Of a stretch of DNA of 64,000 nucleotides, positions 1 through 9,667 are shown in pieces. Where the stretch lies: the NCBI RefSeq assembly GCF_016756775.1, contig NZ_JAERMU010000007.1, positions 62,001 to 126,000 of the forward strand, written 5' to 3'. The notes beneath the pieces were generated by a model. It was given only the letters and a program-made list of their open reading frames with translations, had not been told where the DNA came from and did not search any database. The first letter of the stretch is position 1, and the number at the start of each line of letters is the position of its first letter. The position numbers were made by a program, and so were the translations under genes. This DNA comes from Dryocola clanedunensis subsp. sulfonylureivorans (GTDB lineage Bacteria; Pseudomonadota; Gammaproteobacteria; Enterobacterales; Enterobacteriaceae).

Positions 1-32
1 TTTGCTTTGACGGTTTGACGCTGCCGTTTTTA

Positions 33-65
33 CTGTAGGGCGGGCAAGCGCTCCCCGCCCTACAG
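33..65. repeat. Short intergenic palindrome (GTAGGG family)
   Basis: Perfect 12-bp inverted repeat with arms CTGTAGGGCGGG and CCCGCCCTACAG around a 9-nt loop containing AAGCG. It lies just past the stop codon of the cytochrome c peroxidase gene. No T-run follows on the minus strand, so it is not a standard terminator for that gene. The GTAGGG border and central AAGCG resemble the palindromes near 25471, 29071 and 58857. Confidence 0.6.
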
Positions 66-84
66 TCTCTACATCACGGCAAAA

Positions 85-1476
85 TTAGTTTGGCGAGTAG
101 GGCGTGTACACCCCGTTCAGGCTATTTAAAAACGCCACGATATCATCCACATCCTGCTGCGGCAGCGATGTGCCAACCTGATATTTCAGCATCTCTTTTA
201 CCGCCTCATCCAGCGTTTTAACGTCTCCACGATGGAACCAGGGACCCGTCAGCGCCACGTTGCGCAGCGTGGGCACCTTCTGACGCAGACGGTCCCGTAC
301 CTCTTTGGTGACGTTCATGCGGCCGATGTCAGCAGCGGTTATCTCCCCAAACCCAAAGTCTTTTTTCAATCCTAACGGCTCGAACGAGCGGCCTCCCAGA
401 ATCTTGCCGCCGTGGCAGGTGGCGCATTTATTCTCCTTGAACAGCTGATATCCGTGCTTTTGTTGCGCAGACAGCGCGCTATCGTCGCCGCGCAAATAGT
501 TATCAAATGGCGAGTTCGGCGTGATAAGCGTTTTTTCAAACTCGGCAATAGCATCGGTAATGGAAGCGCCTGAGAAACCCTGCGGATAAACGGCGGTGAA
601 GTCGCGGGTCAGAATCGGATCCTGCTTCAGTTTATCCGTGATTTCATCCCAGGAGGTCGAGGCCATCTCTATCGGGTTGAGCGGCGGGCCACCTGCCTGG
701 GCCTGGAGATCGGCGGCACGCCCGTCCCAGAACTGTTCGATATTAAAGGTTGCGTTATAGACGGTTGGGGCATTGATTGGGCCAATCGCTCCCCCTACGC
801 CCCGTGAGGTTTTGCGACCATCCACGCCGCCAGCACCGAGCTGATGACAGTGGGCGCAGGAGATTGAGTTATCTCCGGAAAGGCGCGGATCGTGGTAAAG
901 CCTCATACCTAACGCGACCTTTTCCCCATCAACCGGTAATGACTGCGGAATGGGTTGAACAGGCTCGTTACGACGACTTTCAGCCATATCCGCAGAGGCA
1001 TAATGCGCAAGGCGCTGCGTTTTAATCCACTCCAGCACCGCGCCACGCTCCTGCTCGCTCATATGACCCGCCCAGTGCAGCGCGGTGTAGCGGGTTGGCG
1101 GCATGGTCTGGTGCTGCATGACCCACTCAATTTTGTTGAGATCGCTTTGCGGTGCGGCGTTGTTATCGAGCAGGCTTTTGCGAACGTCCGTCAGATTGAA
1201 GGATTTATAGCCATGCTGGATATCGTACTCCATGAGTTGTTTAGCCACGGGAAAGCTGGCGTAGAAGGGCAGCTTTGCCGAGGGAGTGTGGCAGTAGTCG
1301 CAGCCTTTTTCGTTGAGGATGCCAAGTACGCTGGCATTGAGAGGCGAGAGATTTTTCGCCGTTGTGGGCAGGGTGTTGCGCTCCGTATCGTGGTAATGCA
1401 CATACCCGACCAGACCAAAATAGCCGACGATACCGACACAGGCGGCAGCGGCGAACAACTTCGTTGTCGTTCTCAT
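85..1476 (-). CDS. yhjA: Tri-haem cytochrome c peroxidase (YhjA/Ccp)
   Basis: Predicted inner-membrane-anchored, periplasm-facing cytochrome c peroxidase that reduces hydrogen peroxide using quinol-derived electrons. The 463 residues match E. coli YhjA in length. A single N-terminal hydrophobic anchor (about residues 7-27) is followed by three CXXCH haem motifs at 59-63 (CDYCH), 207-211 (CAHCH) and 351-355 (CATCH). The extra N-terminal haem domain separates this family from the two-haem periplasmic peroxidases. The chosen start has AAGGA a few bases upstream; an in-frame extension of 37 residues upstream lacks this and would bury the anchor. In E. coli the gene is elsewhere on the chromosome, so its place beside bglA is lineage-specific. 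An FNR-like site lies upstream. Confidence 0.9.
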   Translation of the reverse strand: MRTTTKLFAAAACVGIVGYFGLVGYVHYHDTERNTLPTTAKNLSPLNASVLGILNEKGCDYCHTPSAKLPFYASFPVAKQLMEYDIQHGYKSFNLTDVRKSLLDNNAAPQSDLNKIEWVMQHQTMPPTRYTALHWAGHMSEQERGAVLEWIKTQRLAHYASADMAESRRNEPVQPIPQSLPVDGEKVALGMRLYHDPRLSGDNSISCAHCHQLGAGGVDGRKTSRGVGGAIGPINAPTVYNATFNIEQFWDGRAADLQAQAGGPPLNPIEMASTSWDEITDKLKQDPILTRDFTAVYPQGFSGASITDAIAEFEKTLITPNSPFDNYLRGDDSALSAQQKHGYQLFKENKCATCHGGKILGGRSFEPLGLKKDFGFGEITAADIGRMNVTKEVRDRLRQKVPTLRNVALTGPWFHRGDVKTLDEAVKEMLKYQVGTSLPQQDVDDIVAFLNSLNGVYTPYSPN

Positions 1477-1573
1477 TTCGTCATCCTTTCCAGAGATATA
1501 AAACGAATCAGGGCGATCCGTAAGCCACAGCATTTTTGTGGTCTTATCATCGGTAATGACGAGGAAGAAAATG

Positions 1574-1587
1574 TTGCGTCGTATCAA
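1574..1587 (-). promoter_or_regulatory. Possible FNR site upstream of yhjA
   Basis: Read on the minus strand this is TTGAT-ACGA-CGCAA, matching the FNR consensus TTGAT-N4-ATCAA at eight of ten positions. It lies about 100 nt before the yhjA start. E. coli yhjA is known to be activated by FNR, which supports the reading, but the right half-site is imperfect. Confidence 0.4.
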
Positions 1588-1633
1588 AGAGAAAGCACCA
1601 GAGAGCCTATCGTTCAGATAGGTTTCGCCGATG

Positions 1634-1663
1634 CAAAAAAACGAAGGGCGCCGAAGCGCCCTT
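1634..1663 (-). terminator. Rho-independent terminator of bglA
   Basis: On the minus strand: AAGGGCGC, a TTCG tetraloop, GCGCCCTT, then CG and seven T residues. It begins 5 nt after the bglA stop codon and is a textbook intrinsic terminator. Confidence 0.9.
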
Positions 1664-1667
1664 TAAA

Positions 1668-3185
<1,518 letters not shown>

Positions 3186-3214
3186 CTAACAAACGAGATT
3201 TCATTGTCACGATA

Positions 3215-3243
3215 TAACAAATCACGGGTTTTGTGATTTGTTA
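3215..3243. promoter_or_regulatory. 11-bp-arm palindrome between rpiR-type gene and bglA
   Basis: Perfect inverted repeat TAACAAATCAC - 7 nt - GTGATTTGTTA, about 115 nt upstream of the bglA start and 24 nt past the stop of the RpiR-type gene. There is no T-run on the minus strand after it, so it fits an operator better than a terminator. Binding by the adjacent regulator is inference. Confidence 0.5.
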
Positions 3244-3266
3244 CAGCAATAAAACAGGTTGTTTTT

Positions 3267-3995
3267 TTACGCCATTTTTTTCGCCAGTTTGCGGCCAATG
3301 GTCTCCAGAATATAAATGACGGGAATTTGTGTCGTAATGTCATAAACGCCGCCCACGCGGGTCAGAGGGATGTGCCAGGAAATATTAAAATCGGCAAGCT
3401 TAGCCAGCGATGAGTTATCATGGCTGGTGAGTGAGAGCACTTTACAATGATGCAGGCTGAACTGGCTGGCAAAGCGGAGGATCTCTTCGGTTTCACCTGA
3501 CACGGACAGAACGATAGCCAGGGCGTTTTTTGCCATATCATTCGTGACCGGGAAATAAGGGTCATCAATATGGTTACTAAACTTACCTACGTTCGAAAAG
3601 AATCTTGCGCCATATTTAGCTAAAGCACCGGATGTTCCTGCGCCAACAAAAATAATACGCTCAGAAGCGCAAATAATATCTACCGCGCTGTTGATTAAAT
3701 TATCAAACTCTTCATTGTTGGTGCTTTTAAAAAAGCTGATAATTTCGCTGGGGCCGAAATTAACCAGCTGCTCATCATTTTGCTCAAGATACAATTTAAA
3801 GCGTACACGAAACTCGGAATAACCTTCGCAGTTGAGCTTGCGGCAAAAGCGCAGCACGGTGGTGGTGGACACCCCCGCGCCGTCGGCCAGCTCGCGGATG
3901 GTCATGTACATCACTTTGTCACGGTTTTTAATGACATAGTTGTAGACCATCATTTCCAGACCGTTAAGTGCGGCAATTGCTGCATGAGTAAACAT
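3267..3995 (-). CDS. MurR/RpiR-family transcriptional regulator
   Basis: Transcription factor of 242 residues with an N-terminal RpiR-type helix-turn-helix (about residues 1-75, including TIRELADGAGVSTTTVLRFC) and a C-terminal SIS sugar-phosphate-binding domain (about 100-230, with VGAGTSG and SVSGETEE loops). Such proteins sense phosphorylated sugars. The start is set by an AGGAAG Shine-Dalgarno; a longer in-frame reading lacks one. The gene sits between an HD hydrolase gene and bglA on the same strand, so control of beta-glucoside use is likely, but the ligand is unknown. I know of no equivalent at this place in E. coli K-12. Confidence 0.85.
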   Translation of the reverse strand: MFTHAAIAALNGLEMMVYNYVIKNRDKVMYMTIRELADGAGVSTTTVLRFCRKLNCEGYSEFRVRFKLYLEQNDEQLVNFGPSEIISFFKSTNNEEFDNLINSAVDIICASERIIFVGAGTSGALAKYGARFFSNVGKFSNHIDDPYFPVTNDMAKNALAIVLSVSGETEEILRFASQFSLHHCKVLSLTSHDNSSLAKLADFNISWHIPLTRVGGVYDITTQIPVIYILETIGRKLAKKMA

Positions 3996-4039
3996 CGTAC
4001 ATCTTCCTGAGATTATGACCGTGAACAATCCGGAGGTAT

Positions 4040-4636
4040 TTAACGCAGCCAGCCTTTTTCCTGCGCGGCATATAAATGGCTTTGCACATGTTGCCATAAT
4101 TCCGGCCAGCTTTCGCCCACCAGTGCATTACGGGTCAGCACCTGCTCGAGTGAGATATTATTCTCGCGCCAGCTTTGTCCTTCATTATGCAGGTTCTGGA
4201 GAATGGGCAGAATACGATCCAGAGCACCCGCAAAACGGGCCTCTACGGTGATTCCTGCTTCGTATTCCAGCCACAGGTTGAGAAACTCCCCGCGCTGGGG
4301 TTCTGGCAGCAGGCCAAACAGGCGCGCTGCCGCGACGGCTTCTTTTTCAGCAATGGCTTCTCGCGCTGCCAGATCGTAAACCAGGACATCACCGACATCG
4401 ATTTCAACGATGTCATGCAACAATGCCATCTGGACGATTCGCGATATTTCTACATCCGCCGGTGCGAAAGGCGCGAGGCTCATCGCCGCAACGGCAAAAT
4501 GCCAGCTATGCTCAGCGGAGTTCTCCTGGCGCGCATGGCCGATAATCTTCGTGCGGCGCTCAACCAGCTTTAGCTTGTCTATCTCCATCAAAAAGGCGAC
4601 GACGCTGCTCATCGCGCCAAAAGCATCGGGTGACAT
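4040..4636 (-). CDS. HD-domain hydrolase, YfbR/HDDC2-like
   Basis: Predicted metal-dependent phosphohydrolase of 198 residues. HD-superfamily metal ligands are visible: His43 in AEHSWH, His74-Asp75 in LLHDIVEID, and a later conserved Asp near 140. The closest described relatives are the HD_3 proteins, including the 5'-deoxynucleotidases YfbR and HDDC2, so a nucleoside-monophosphate substrate is possible but unproven. GAGGAGAACC precedes the ATG. It ends 44 nt before the RpiR-type gene on the same strand and may be cotranscribed with it. E. coli K-12 has no homologue at this site that I recall. Confidence 0.8.
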   Translation of the reverse strand: MSPDAFGAMSSVVAFLMEIDKLKLVERRTKIIGHARQENSAEHSWHFAVAAMSLAPFAPADVEISRIVQMALLHDIVEIDVGDVLVYDLAAREAIAEKEAVAAARLFGLLPEPQRGEFLNLWLEYEAGITVEARFAGALDRILPILQNLHNEGQSWRENNISLEQVLTRNALVGESWPELWQHVQSHLYAAQEKGWLR

Positions 4637-4794
4637 GATGGTTCTCCTCAGATTTCAGGCAGATCTGCCGATTGTACAATTGCGCATCCCGGCGCTGACA
4701 GATTTATTTTAGCGTACATGTGTTCGCTGGAATTATTCTCAGTTATGCTAGTCGTGCTGCATTTTTCATCTTAAGTCTTACCGGGAGTAGCCGT

Positions 4795-5448
4795 ATGGCT
4801 GACAAACCAATGAAAGCGCTGGGGTATTCGCTGGCGGAAGAGATAGCCAACAGCATCAGCCATGGCATCGGGCTGGTGTTCGGGATTGTCGGACTGGTTC
4901 TGCTGCTGGTTCAGGCAGTGGATACCAATGCCAGCGTTACCGCCATTACCAGCTACAGCCTGTACGGCAGCAGCATGATTTTGCTGTTCCTTGCCTCCAC
5001 GCTGTATCACGCGATTCCCCACGCACGTGCAAAACGCTGGCTAAAAAAATTCGACCACTGTGCTATCTACCTGCTGATTGCCGGTACCTACACGCCTTTT
5101 TTGTTGGTTGGGCTGGATTCACCGCTCTCACGCGGGTTGATGATTGTTATCTGGGGCCTCGCGCTGGTGGGGATCCTCTTTAAGCTCACCATTGCGCATC
5201 GTTTCAAAGTGTTGTCGCTGGTCACGTACCTGATGATGGGCTGGCTGTCGCTGGTGGTTATCTACCAGATGGCGGTGAAGCTGGCACCCGGAAGCGTGAC
5301 GCTGCTTGCGGTTGGGGGAATTATTTACTCGCTCGGCGTGATTTTCTACGTCAGTAAACGCATTCCTTACAACCATGCAATCTGGCACGGCTTTGTGCTC
5401 GGCGGCAGCGTTTGCCACTTCCTCGCGATTTATCTCTACATCCGCTAA
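4795..5448 (+). CDS. yqfA: Hemolysin III family membrane protein YqfA (TrhA)
   Basis: Inner-membrane protein of 217 residues with seven hydrophobic segments, belonging to the PAQR/hemolysin III family; in E. coli the gene is also named trhA and linked to membrane energetics. Characteristic features include [15 protein letters not shown] near the N terminus, the HAx[17 protein letters not shown] block and [16 protein letters not shown] at the C terminus, giving the family's conserved His residues. The start follows CGGGAG and matches the E. coli protein from residue 1. It is divergent from the HD hydrolase gene and convergent with ygfZ. Confidence 0.93.
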   Translation: MADKPMKALGYSLAEEIANSISHGIGLVFGIVGLVLLLVQAVDTNASVTAITSYSLYGSSMILLFLASTLYHAIPHARAKRWLKKFDHCAIYLLIAGTYTPFLLVGLDSPLSRGLMIVIWGLALVGILFKLTIAHRFKVLSLVTYLMMGWLSLVVIYQMAVKLAPGSVTLLAVGGIIYSLGVIFYVSKRIPYNHAIWHGFVLGGSVCHFLAIYLYIR

Positions 5449-5455
5449 TCCGGTA

Positions 5456-5475
5456 TGCCCCGTGTTACCGGGGCA
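5456..5475. terminator. Hairpin between convergent yqfA and ygfZ
   Basis: Inverted repeat TGCCCCG - 6 nt - CGGGGCA in the 38-bp gap between the two convergent genes. Its place suggests a shared bidirectional terminator, but no clear T-run follows on either strand. Confidence 0.45.
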
Positions 5476-5486
5476 CCCGCAGCAGG

Positions 5487-6473
5487 TCAGATTTCTTCAA
5501 GTGAATAAGGCAGCGGCTCAATTTTCAGCTCGCTGCCGTTATCTTCCCTGACGCGGAAAACGCTGTCCGCTTCAAGATCGTTATTCATGACGGCCTGCAC
5601 CAGCAGTCGGCCATCCTCCAGCAGGCTGGCCGCGAGGACGGTACCGGTACGACGCCAGTTATCACCCATTTTCATTTCCAGGTCTTCACCCGCTTCCGGC
5701 TGGCGGCTGGCATTTCCTGCCAGATACCACAGAGCGCGTTTGTTGGCCCCGCGGAACTTAGCGCGAGCGACCATCTCCTGGCCGGTGTAACACCCTTTTT
5801 TGAAGCTGATGCCACCCAGTGCCTGGAGGTTCGTGGCCTGAGGGATAAACTGTGCGCTGTTGGCGCTATCAATCACCGCCAGCCCCCCTTCGATATCCAG
5901 CGCCAGCCACTGCTGGCTGTCGTTGCGCTGGGCTTCACCCTGCAGCTTATCCGCAAGATTCTGCGCGCCGTCGGCATCTGTAACCACCATAAAGCGTTCA
6001 GCGGGTAAGCCAAACCAGAGCAGCGTGGTTTCACCTTCCTGAACGACTGGATTCCCGGCGTCCGGCAGCGTGGTAAAAGCGTTTGCCAGAGCGGCTCGAG
6101 CCTGAAAACCAGCCAGACCCAACAGCACCGTTTCGTCATCGGGTGTGAAAGTTACTTTGGAGAAGACGGCATACTTTTTCAGCTCGCTCAGCTGGGCTTC
6201 CGCCAGGTTGCTACGTTCAATAAAAGCAAAACCCTCGCCACGATGAAACAGACGCAGGTTGCTCCACATTTTCCCTTTGGCATCACAATGAGCACAAAGC
6301 AGATGCTGATTGCTTGCCATTTGTGCGACGTCAGCGGTGACCTGACCCTGGAGGTAATTCTGCGCGTCTGCGCCCGTCACATTCACCAGCGCCCAGTCGT
6401 TGAGCGTCATCAGCGTAAGAGGCAGACGAGCGGAGGAGGTCGGCAGGCGAGGTGGAAACGGTGTGAATGCCAT
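5487..6473 (-). CDS. ygfZ: tRNA-modifying protein YgfZ, folate-binding
   Basis: Folate-dependent protein required for efficient iron-sulfur enzyme activity, notably MiaB-dependent tRNA methylthiolation. The 328 residues compare with 326 in E. coli. It has the GcvT-like tetrahydrofolate-binding fold and the family signature [18 protein letters not shown] with the functionally important cysteine. It runs convergent with yqfA and divergent from sdhE, with a 249-bp gap that must hold both promoters. AGGA lies 12 nt before the start. Confidence 0.95.
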   Translation of the reverse strand: MAFTPFPPRLPTSSARLPLTLMTLNDWALVNVTGADAQNYLQGQVTADVAQMASNQHLLCAHCDAKGKMWSNLRLFHRGEGFAFIERSNLAEAQLSELKKYAVFSKVTFTPDDETVLLGLAGFQARAALANAFTTLPDAGNPVVQEGETTLLWFGLPAERFMVVTDADGAQNLADKLQGEAQRNDSQQWLALDIEGGLAVIDSANSAQFIPQATNLQALGGISFKKGCYTGQEMVARAKFRGANKRALWYLAGNASRQPEAGEDLEMKMGDNWRRTGTVLAASLLEDGRLLVQAVMNNDLEADSVFRVREDNGSELKIEPLPYSLEEI

Positions 6474-6722
6474 ATTTAGTGTCCTGGATAATCCTACGGA
6501 TGAATGACGTTAATGGTAAAAGAGCCTCTCGGCAATGCAAGCAGTTTGATATCGCGAATCGTGCCGTTTCGAGCTGCCTCGCAATTTCCATGCAGCAATG
6601 TCATGTTGCAGAGATTTCTTCAGAGAAAGCACGCGGATGGCAACATTCAGTTAATACCAGCGGCGAAAACACGTTACACTAGCTGCGTATCTGACATGTC
6701 CCCCCACACCAGGAAAGAGCAC

Positions 6723-6989
6723 ATGGATATCAATAACAAAGCCCGAATTCACTGGGCATGCCGCCGCGGAATGCGCGAGCTCGATATTTCGATTATGCCG
6801 TTCTTTGAATATGAATATGACACGCTAAGCGACGAAGATAAGCAGTTGTTTATCCGTCTTCTGGAATGTGACGACCCGGATCTCTTCAACTGGTTGATGA
6901 ACCACGGTGAACCGGAAGATAAGTCATTGCTGCGTATGGTAAAGCTGATCCAAACACGGAATAGAGAACGTGGTCCTGTGGCAATCTGA
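6723..6989 (+). CDS. sdhE: FAD assembly factor SdhE (YgfY/CptB)
   Basis: Small cytoplasmic flavinylation factor that helps attach FAD covalently to SdhA and FrdA. It is 88 residues, exactly the E. coli length. The essential RGxxE-type motif is present as RRGMREL near the N terminus. The start follows CAGGAAAGAGCAC, a good Shine-Dalgarno. The 3' end overlaps cptA by 20 nt, so translation is probably coupled. Confidence 0.95.
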   Translation: MDINNKARIHWACRRGMRELDISIMPFFEYEYDTLSDEDKQLFIRLLECDDPDLFNWLMNHGEPEDKSLLRMVKLIQTRNRERGPVAI

Positions 6990-7392
6990 TTTACGCGTCT
7001 CATGGCGAGCGCAGTGGCTTTCCCTTTTAGCACATGGCCTGCTGGCGATTTTCGTTCTGCTTTTGCCGTGGCCGATGAGCTACACGCTCATCTGGATGTT
7101 TTTACTCTCGCTGGTGGTTTTCGACAGCGTGCGCAGTCAGCGTCGTATCCATGCGACACAGGGAGAGATCAAACTGCTAACGGATTACCGGTTAAAATGG
7201 CAGGGCAAGGAGTGGGAGATTGCAGGCTCACCGTGGATGTTACGCAACGGCATGATGCTGCGTATTCGGCAGTCTCATAAAACGCGTAGCCAGCACCTGT
7301 GGTTGTTGTCCGACAGCATGGATAGCGGAGAGTGGCGTGATTTGCGTCGCCTGATGTTGCAACAGCAGGCGAGCGGAAGCGGCGAGGTTTAA
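6970..7392 (+). CDS. cptA: Inner-membrane protein CptA (YgfX)
   Basis: Partner of SdhE (YgfY) in a two-gene operon, described in E. coli as inhibiting cell division and cytoskeletal assembly and as a toxin in a toxin-antitoxin pair; the toxin role is debated now that SdhE is known to be a flavinylation factor. It has 140 residues with two adjacent hydrophobic helices at about 16-54, then a soluble C-terminal domain. It starts at GTG inside the sdhE coding region and begins [19 protein letters not shown] as in E. coli. Confidence 0.92.
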   Translation: MVLWQSDLRVSWRAQWLSLLAHGLLAIFVLLLPWPMSYTLIWMFLLSLVVFDSVRSQRRIHATQGEIKLLTDYRLKWQGKEWEIAGSPWMLRNGMMLRIRQSHKTRSQHLWLLSDSMDSGEWRDLRRLMLQQQASGSGEV

Positions 7393-7399
7393 ACACGCC

Positions 7400-7921
7400 T
7401 CAGGCAAACTTTTCGGCCATTTCACCCAGTATTTGCTCACACCAGTTCTGAATGCGTTCATCGCTCAGGTCGTACTGGTTCGTTTCATCCAGCGCCAGGC
7501 CAACAAACAGCTCGCCGTCAGCGATAACAGGTTTCGGGCTGGTAAACTCGTAGCCTTCGGTTGGCCAGTAGCCGATAAATTGCGCGCCGCGTGGCGCCAG
7601 CTTATCGTGCAGCATGCCCAGCGCGTCGAGGAACCATTCGCCGTAGCCGAGCTGATCGCCCATGCCGTAAAGCGCCACCAGTTTGCCATCCAGATTCAGG
7701 GTATCCAGCTGCTCCCAGACGGCTTCCCAGTCTTCCTGCAGTTCACCGAAGTCCCAGGTGGGGATACCGAGGATCAGGACATCGTACTGCTCCATAAGGA
7801 CGGGGGCATCATCCTTCAGATTATGAAGCGTGACCAGCTCCGGGCCGATGATGTCACGAATCTTTTCGGCCGCCATTTCGGTGTAGCAGGTGCTGGAGCC
7901 ATAAAAAAGGCCAATGTTCAT
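7400..7921 (-). CDS. fldB: Flavodoxin 2
   Basis: Cytoplasmic FMN electron carrier of 173 residues, the E. coli FldB length. The phosphate-binding loop [12 protein letters not shown] is at the N terminus and the FMN-flanking motifs GIPTWDFGE and [13 protein letters not shown] are intact. FldB belongs to the SoxRS regulon in E. coli; I did not identify a soxbox. It is convergent with cptA (7-nt gap) and divergent from xerD. Confidence 0.95.
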   Translation of the reverse strand: MNIGLFYGSSTCYTEMAAEKIRDIIGPELVTLHNLKDDAPVLMEQYDVLILGIPTWDFGELQEDWEAVWEQLDTLNLDGKLVALYGMGDQLGYGEWFLDALGMLHDKLAPRGAQFIGYWPTEGYEFTSPKPVIADGELFVGLALDETNQYDLSDERIQNWCEQILGEMAEKFA

Positions 7922-8022
7922 AGCGATAACAACTCATTTAAAAACGTGCAGACTGGCAAGTGTATCAGATCCCATTCTGCATCATGCATAATGACGGTAA
8001 TTCAAGTTTAAGTGAGGCTCCG

Positions 8023-8919
8023 GTGGAACAGGATCTGGCCCGAATAGAACAATTTCTGGATGCGCTTTGGCTGGAGAAAAATCTGGCAGAAAACACGCTG
8101 ACCTCCTATCGGCGCGATCTTAAAACCGTGGTGGAATGGTTAGACCGCCTTGGTTTAACGCTGCTTACCGCGCAGGCCACCGATTTGCAGGCGCTATTTG
8201 CGGAGCGGCTGGAAGGGGGCTATAAAGCCACCAGTTCGGCGCGTATGTTAAGTGCTATTCGCCGTCTTTTTCAGTATCTGTACCGCGAGAAACTGCGTGA
8301 AGATGACCCGAGCGCGCTGCTCTCGTCCCCCAAACTGCCGCAGCGATTGCCAAAAGACCTTAGCGAAGCTCAGGTTGAGCGGCTATTGCAAGCCCCCTGT
8401 CTCGATCAGCCAATTGAGTTACGTGACAAAGCGATGCTCGAATTGTTGTATGCTACGGGGCTACGCGTCTCAGAGCTGGTTGGCCTGGCGATGAGCGATA
8501 TCAGCCTGCGCCAGGGCGTGGTGCGCGTTATCGGTAAAGGTAATAAAGAACGGCTGGTGCCGCTGGGAGAAGAGGCGGTTTACTGGCTGGAGAATTATCT
8601 CGAGCATGGCCGTCCGTGGCTGCTTAACGGGCAGTCGCTGGACGTCGTTTTTCCGAGCCAGCGAGCTCAGCAGATGACGAGACAAACGTTCTGGCATCGC
8701 ATCAAGCACTACGCGGTGATTGCGGGGATAGATAGCGAAAAACTGTCTCCCCACGTATTACGCCATGCATTTGCCACGCACCTGCTGAACCACGGAGCAG
8801 ATTTACGTGTCGTACAGATGCTGCTTGGACACAGCGATTTGTCCACCACCCAAATTTATACCCATGTAGCGACCGAACGTTTGCGTCAGCTGCATCAACA
8901 GCACCACCCACGGGCGTGA
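8023..8919 (+). CDS. xerD: Site-specific tyrosine recombinase XerD
   Basis: Acts with XerC at dif to resolve chromosome dimers under FtsK control. With the GTG start at this position the protein is 298 residues, the E. coli length, and Arg148, Lys172, His244, Arg247, His270 and Tyr279 fall at the canonical positions (GLRVSEL, GKGNKER, HVLRHAF, LGHSDLS, QIYTHV). An upstream in-frame extension to 7960 would add 21 residues not found in the family. The gene begins the xerD-dsbC-recJ-prfB-lysS array. Confidence 0.95.
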   Translation: MEQDLARIEQFLDALWLEKNLAENTLTSYRRDLKTVVEWLDRLGLTLLTAQATDLQALFAERLEGGYKATSSARMLSAIRRLFQYLYREKLREDDPSALLSSPKLPQRLPKDLSEAQVERLLQAPCLDQPIELRDKAMLELLYATGLRVSELVGLAMSDISLRQGVVRVIGKGNKERLVPLGEEAVYWLENYLEHGRPWLLNGQSLDVVFPSQRAQQMTRQTFWHRIKHYAVIAGIDSEKLSPHVLRHAFATHLLNHGADLRVVQMLLGHSDLSTTQIYTHVATERLRQLHQQHHPRA

Positions 8920-8943
8920 GTGCCAGAAGACAAAGGAATCATG

Positions 8944-9660
8944 ATGAAAAAAGGTATTGTGCTGCTCTCGTTATTAGCGGCGTCTGTAACAGGGTTTGCT
9001 CACGCTGACGACGCAGCCATTAAACAATCCCTGGCGAAGCTGGGCGTGCAGAATGCAGATATTCAGTCTGCGCCAGTGGCCGGTATGAAAACCGTACTGA
9101 CCGACAGCGGCGTGCTGTACGTCACCGAAGACGGCAAGCACATCATGCAAGGGCCACTCTATGATGTTAGCGGCGCGCAGCCGGTGAACGTCACCAACAA
9201 GCTGCTGGTGGGGAAACTCAACGCGCTTGAGAAAGAGATGATCGTCTACAAAGCGCCGCAGGAAAAACACGTGATTACCGTGTTTACCGACATTACCTGC
9301 GGCTATTGCCACAAGCTGCACGAAGAGATGAAAGACTATAACGCGCTGGGGATCACTGTGCGTTATCTGGCCTTCCCTCGTCAGGGGCTGCAAAGCCAGA
9401 CCGAAAGCGACATGAAATCTATCTGGTGTGCGAAAGATCGCAACAAAGCCTTTGATGCCGCCATGAAGGGCGATGCCGTGCCGTCTGCTACCTGTGATAC
9501 CAACATCGCTAACCATTACAACCTGGGCGTGCAGTTTGGCGTGCAGGGTACGCCGGCTATCGTGCTAAGCAATGGGACGGTGATTCCAGGCTACCAGGGA
9601 CCGAAAGAGATGAAAGCAATGCTGGACGCGCATCAGCAGCTCAGCAAAGTTGGCGGATAG
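8944..9660 (+). CDS. dsbC: Periplasmic disulfide isomerase DsbC
   Basis: Homodimeric periplasmic isomerase that reshuffles wrong disulfides and is kept reduced by DsbD. A Sec signal peptide ends at AHA|DD (after residue 21). The active site CGYC lies at 119-122, equal to Cys98 and Cys101 of the mature protein as in E. coli. The structural cysteine pair (IWCAKD, SATCDT) is also present. Two ATG codons occur in tandem; the second is preferred because AAGGA lies 6-7 nt before it. The gene follows xerD by 24 nt. Confidence 0.95.
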   Translation: MKKGIVLLSLLAASVTGFAHADDAAIKQSLAKLGVQNADIQSAPVAGMKTVLTDSGVLYVTEDGKHIMQGPLYDVSGAQPVNVTNKLLVGKLNALEKEMIVYKAPQEKHVITVFTDITCGYCHKLHEEMKDYNALGITVRYLAFPRQGLQSQTESDMKSIWCAKDRNKAFDAAMKGDAVPSATCDTNIANHYNLGVQFGVQGTPAIVLSNGTVIPGYQGPKEMKAMLDAHQQLSKVGG

Positions 9661-9667
9661 TTAGCCG

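Noticed and set aside
33-65. Terminator for yhjA
   Set aside because: Perfect stem, but on the minus strand it is followed by an A-run rather than T residues, so it was listed as a repeat.
6970-7392. CptA as proof of a toxin-antitoxin system with SdhE
   Set aside because: SdhE is an established flavinylation factor and the antitoxin claim is disputed; the pair is conserved backbone, not a new module.
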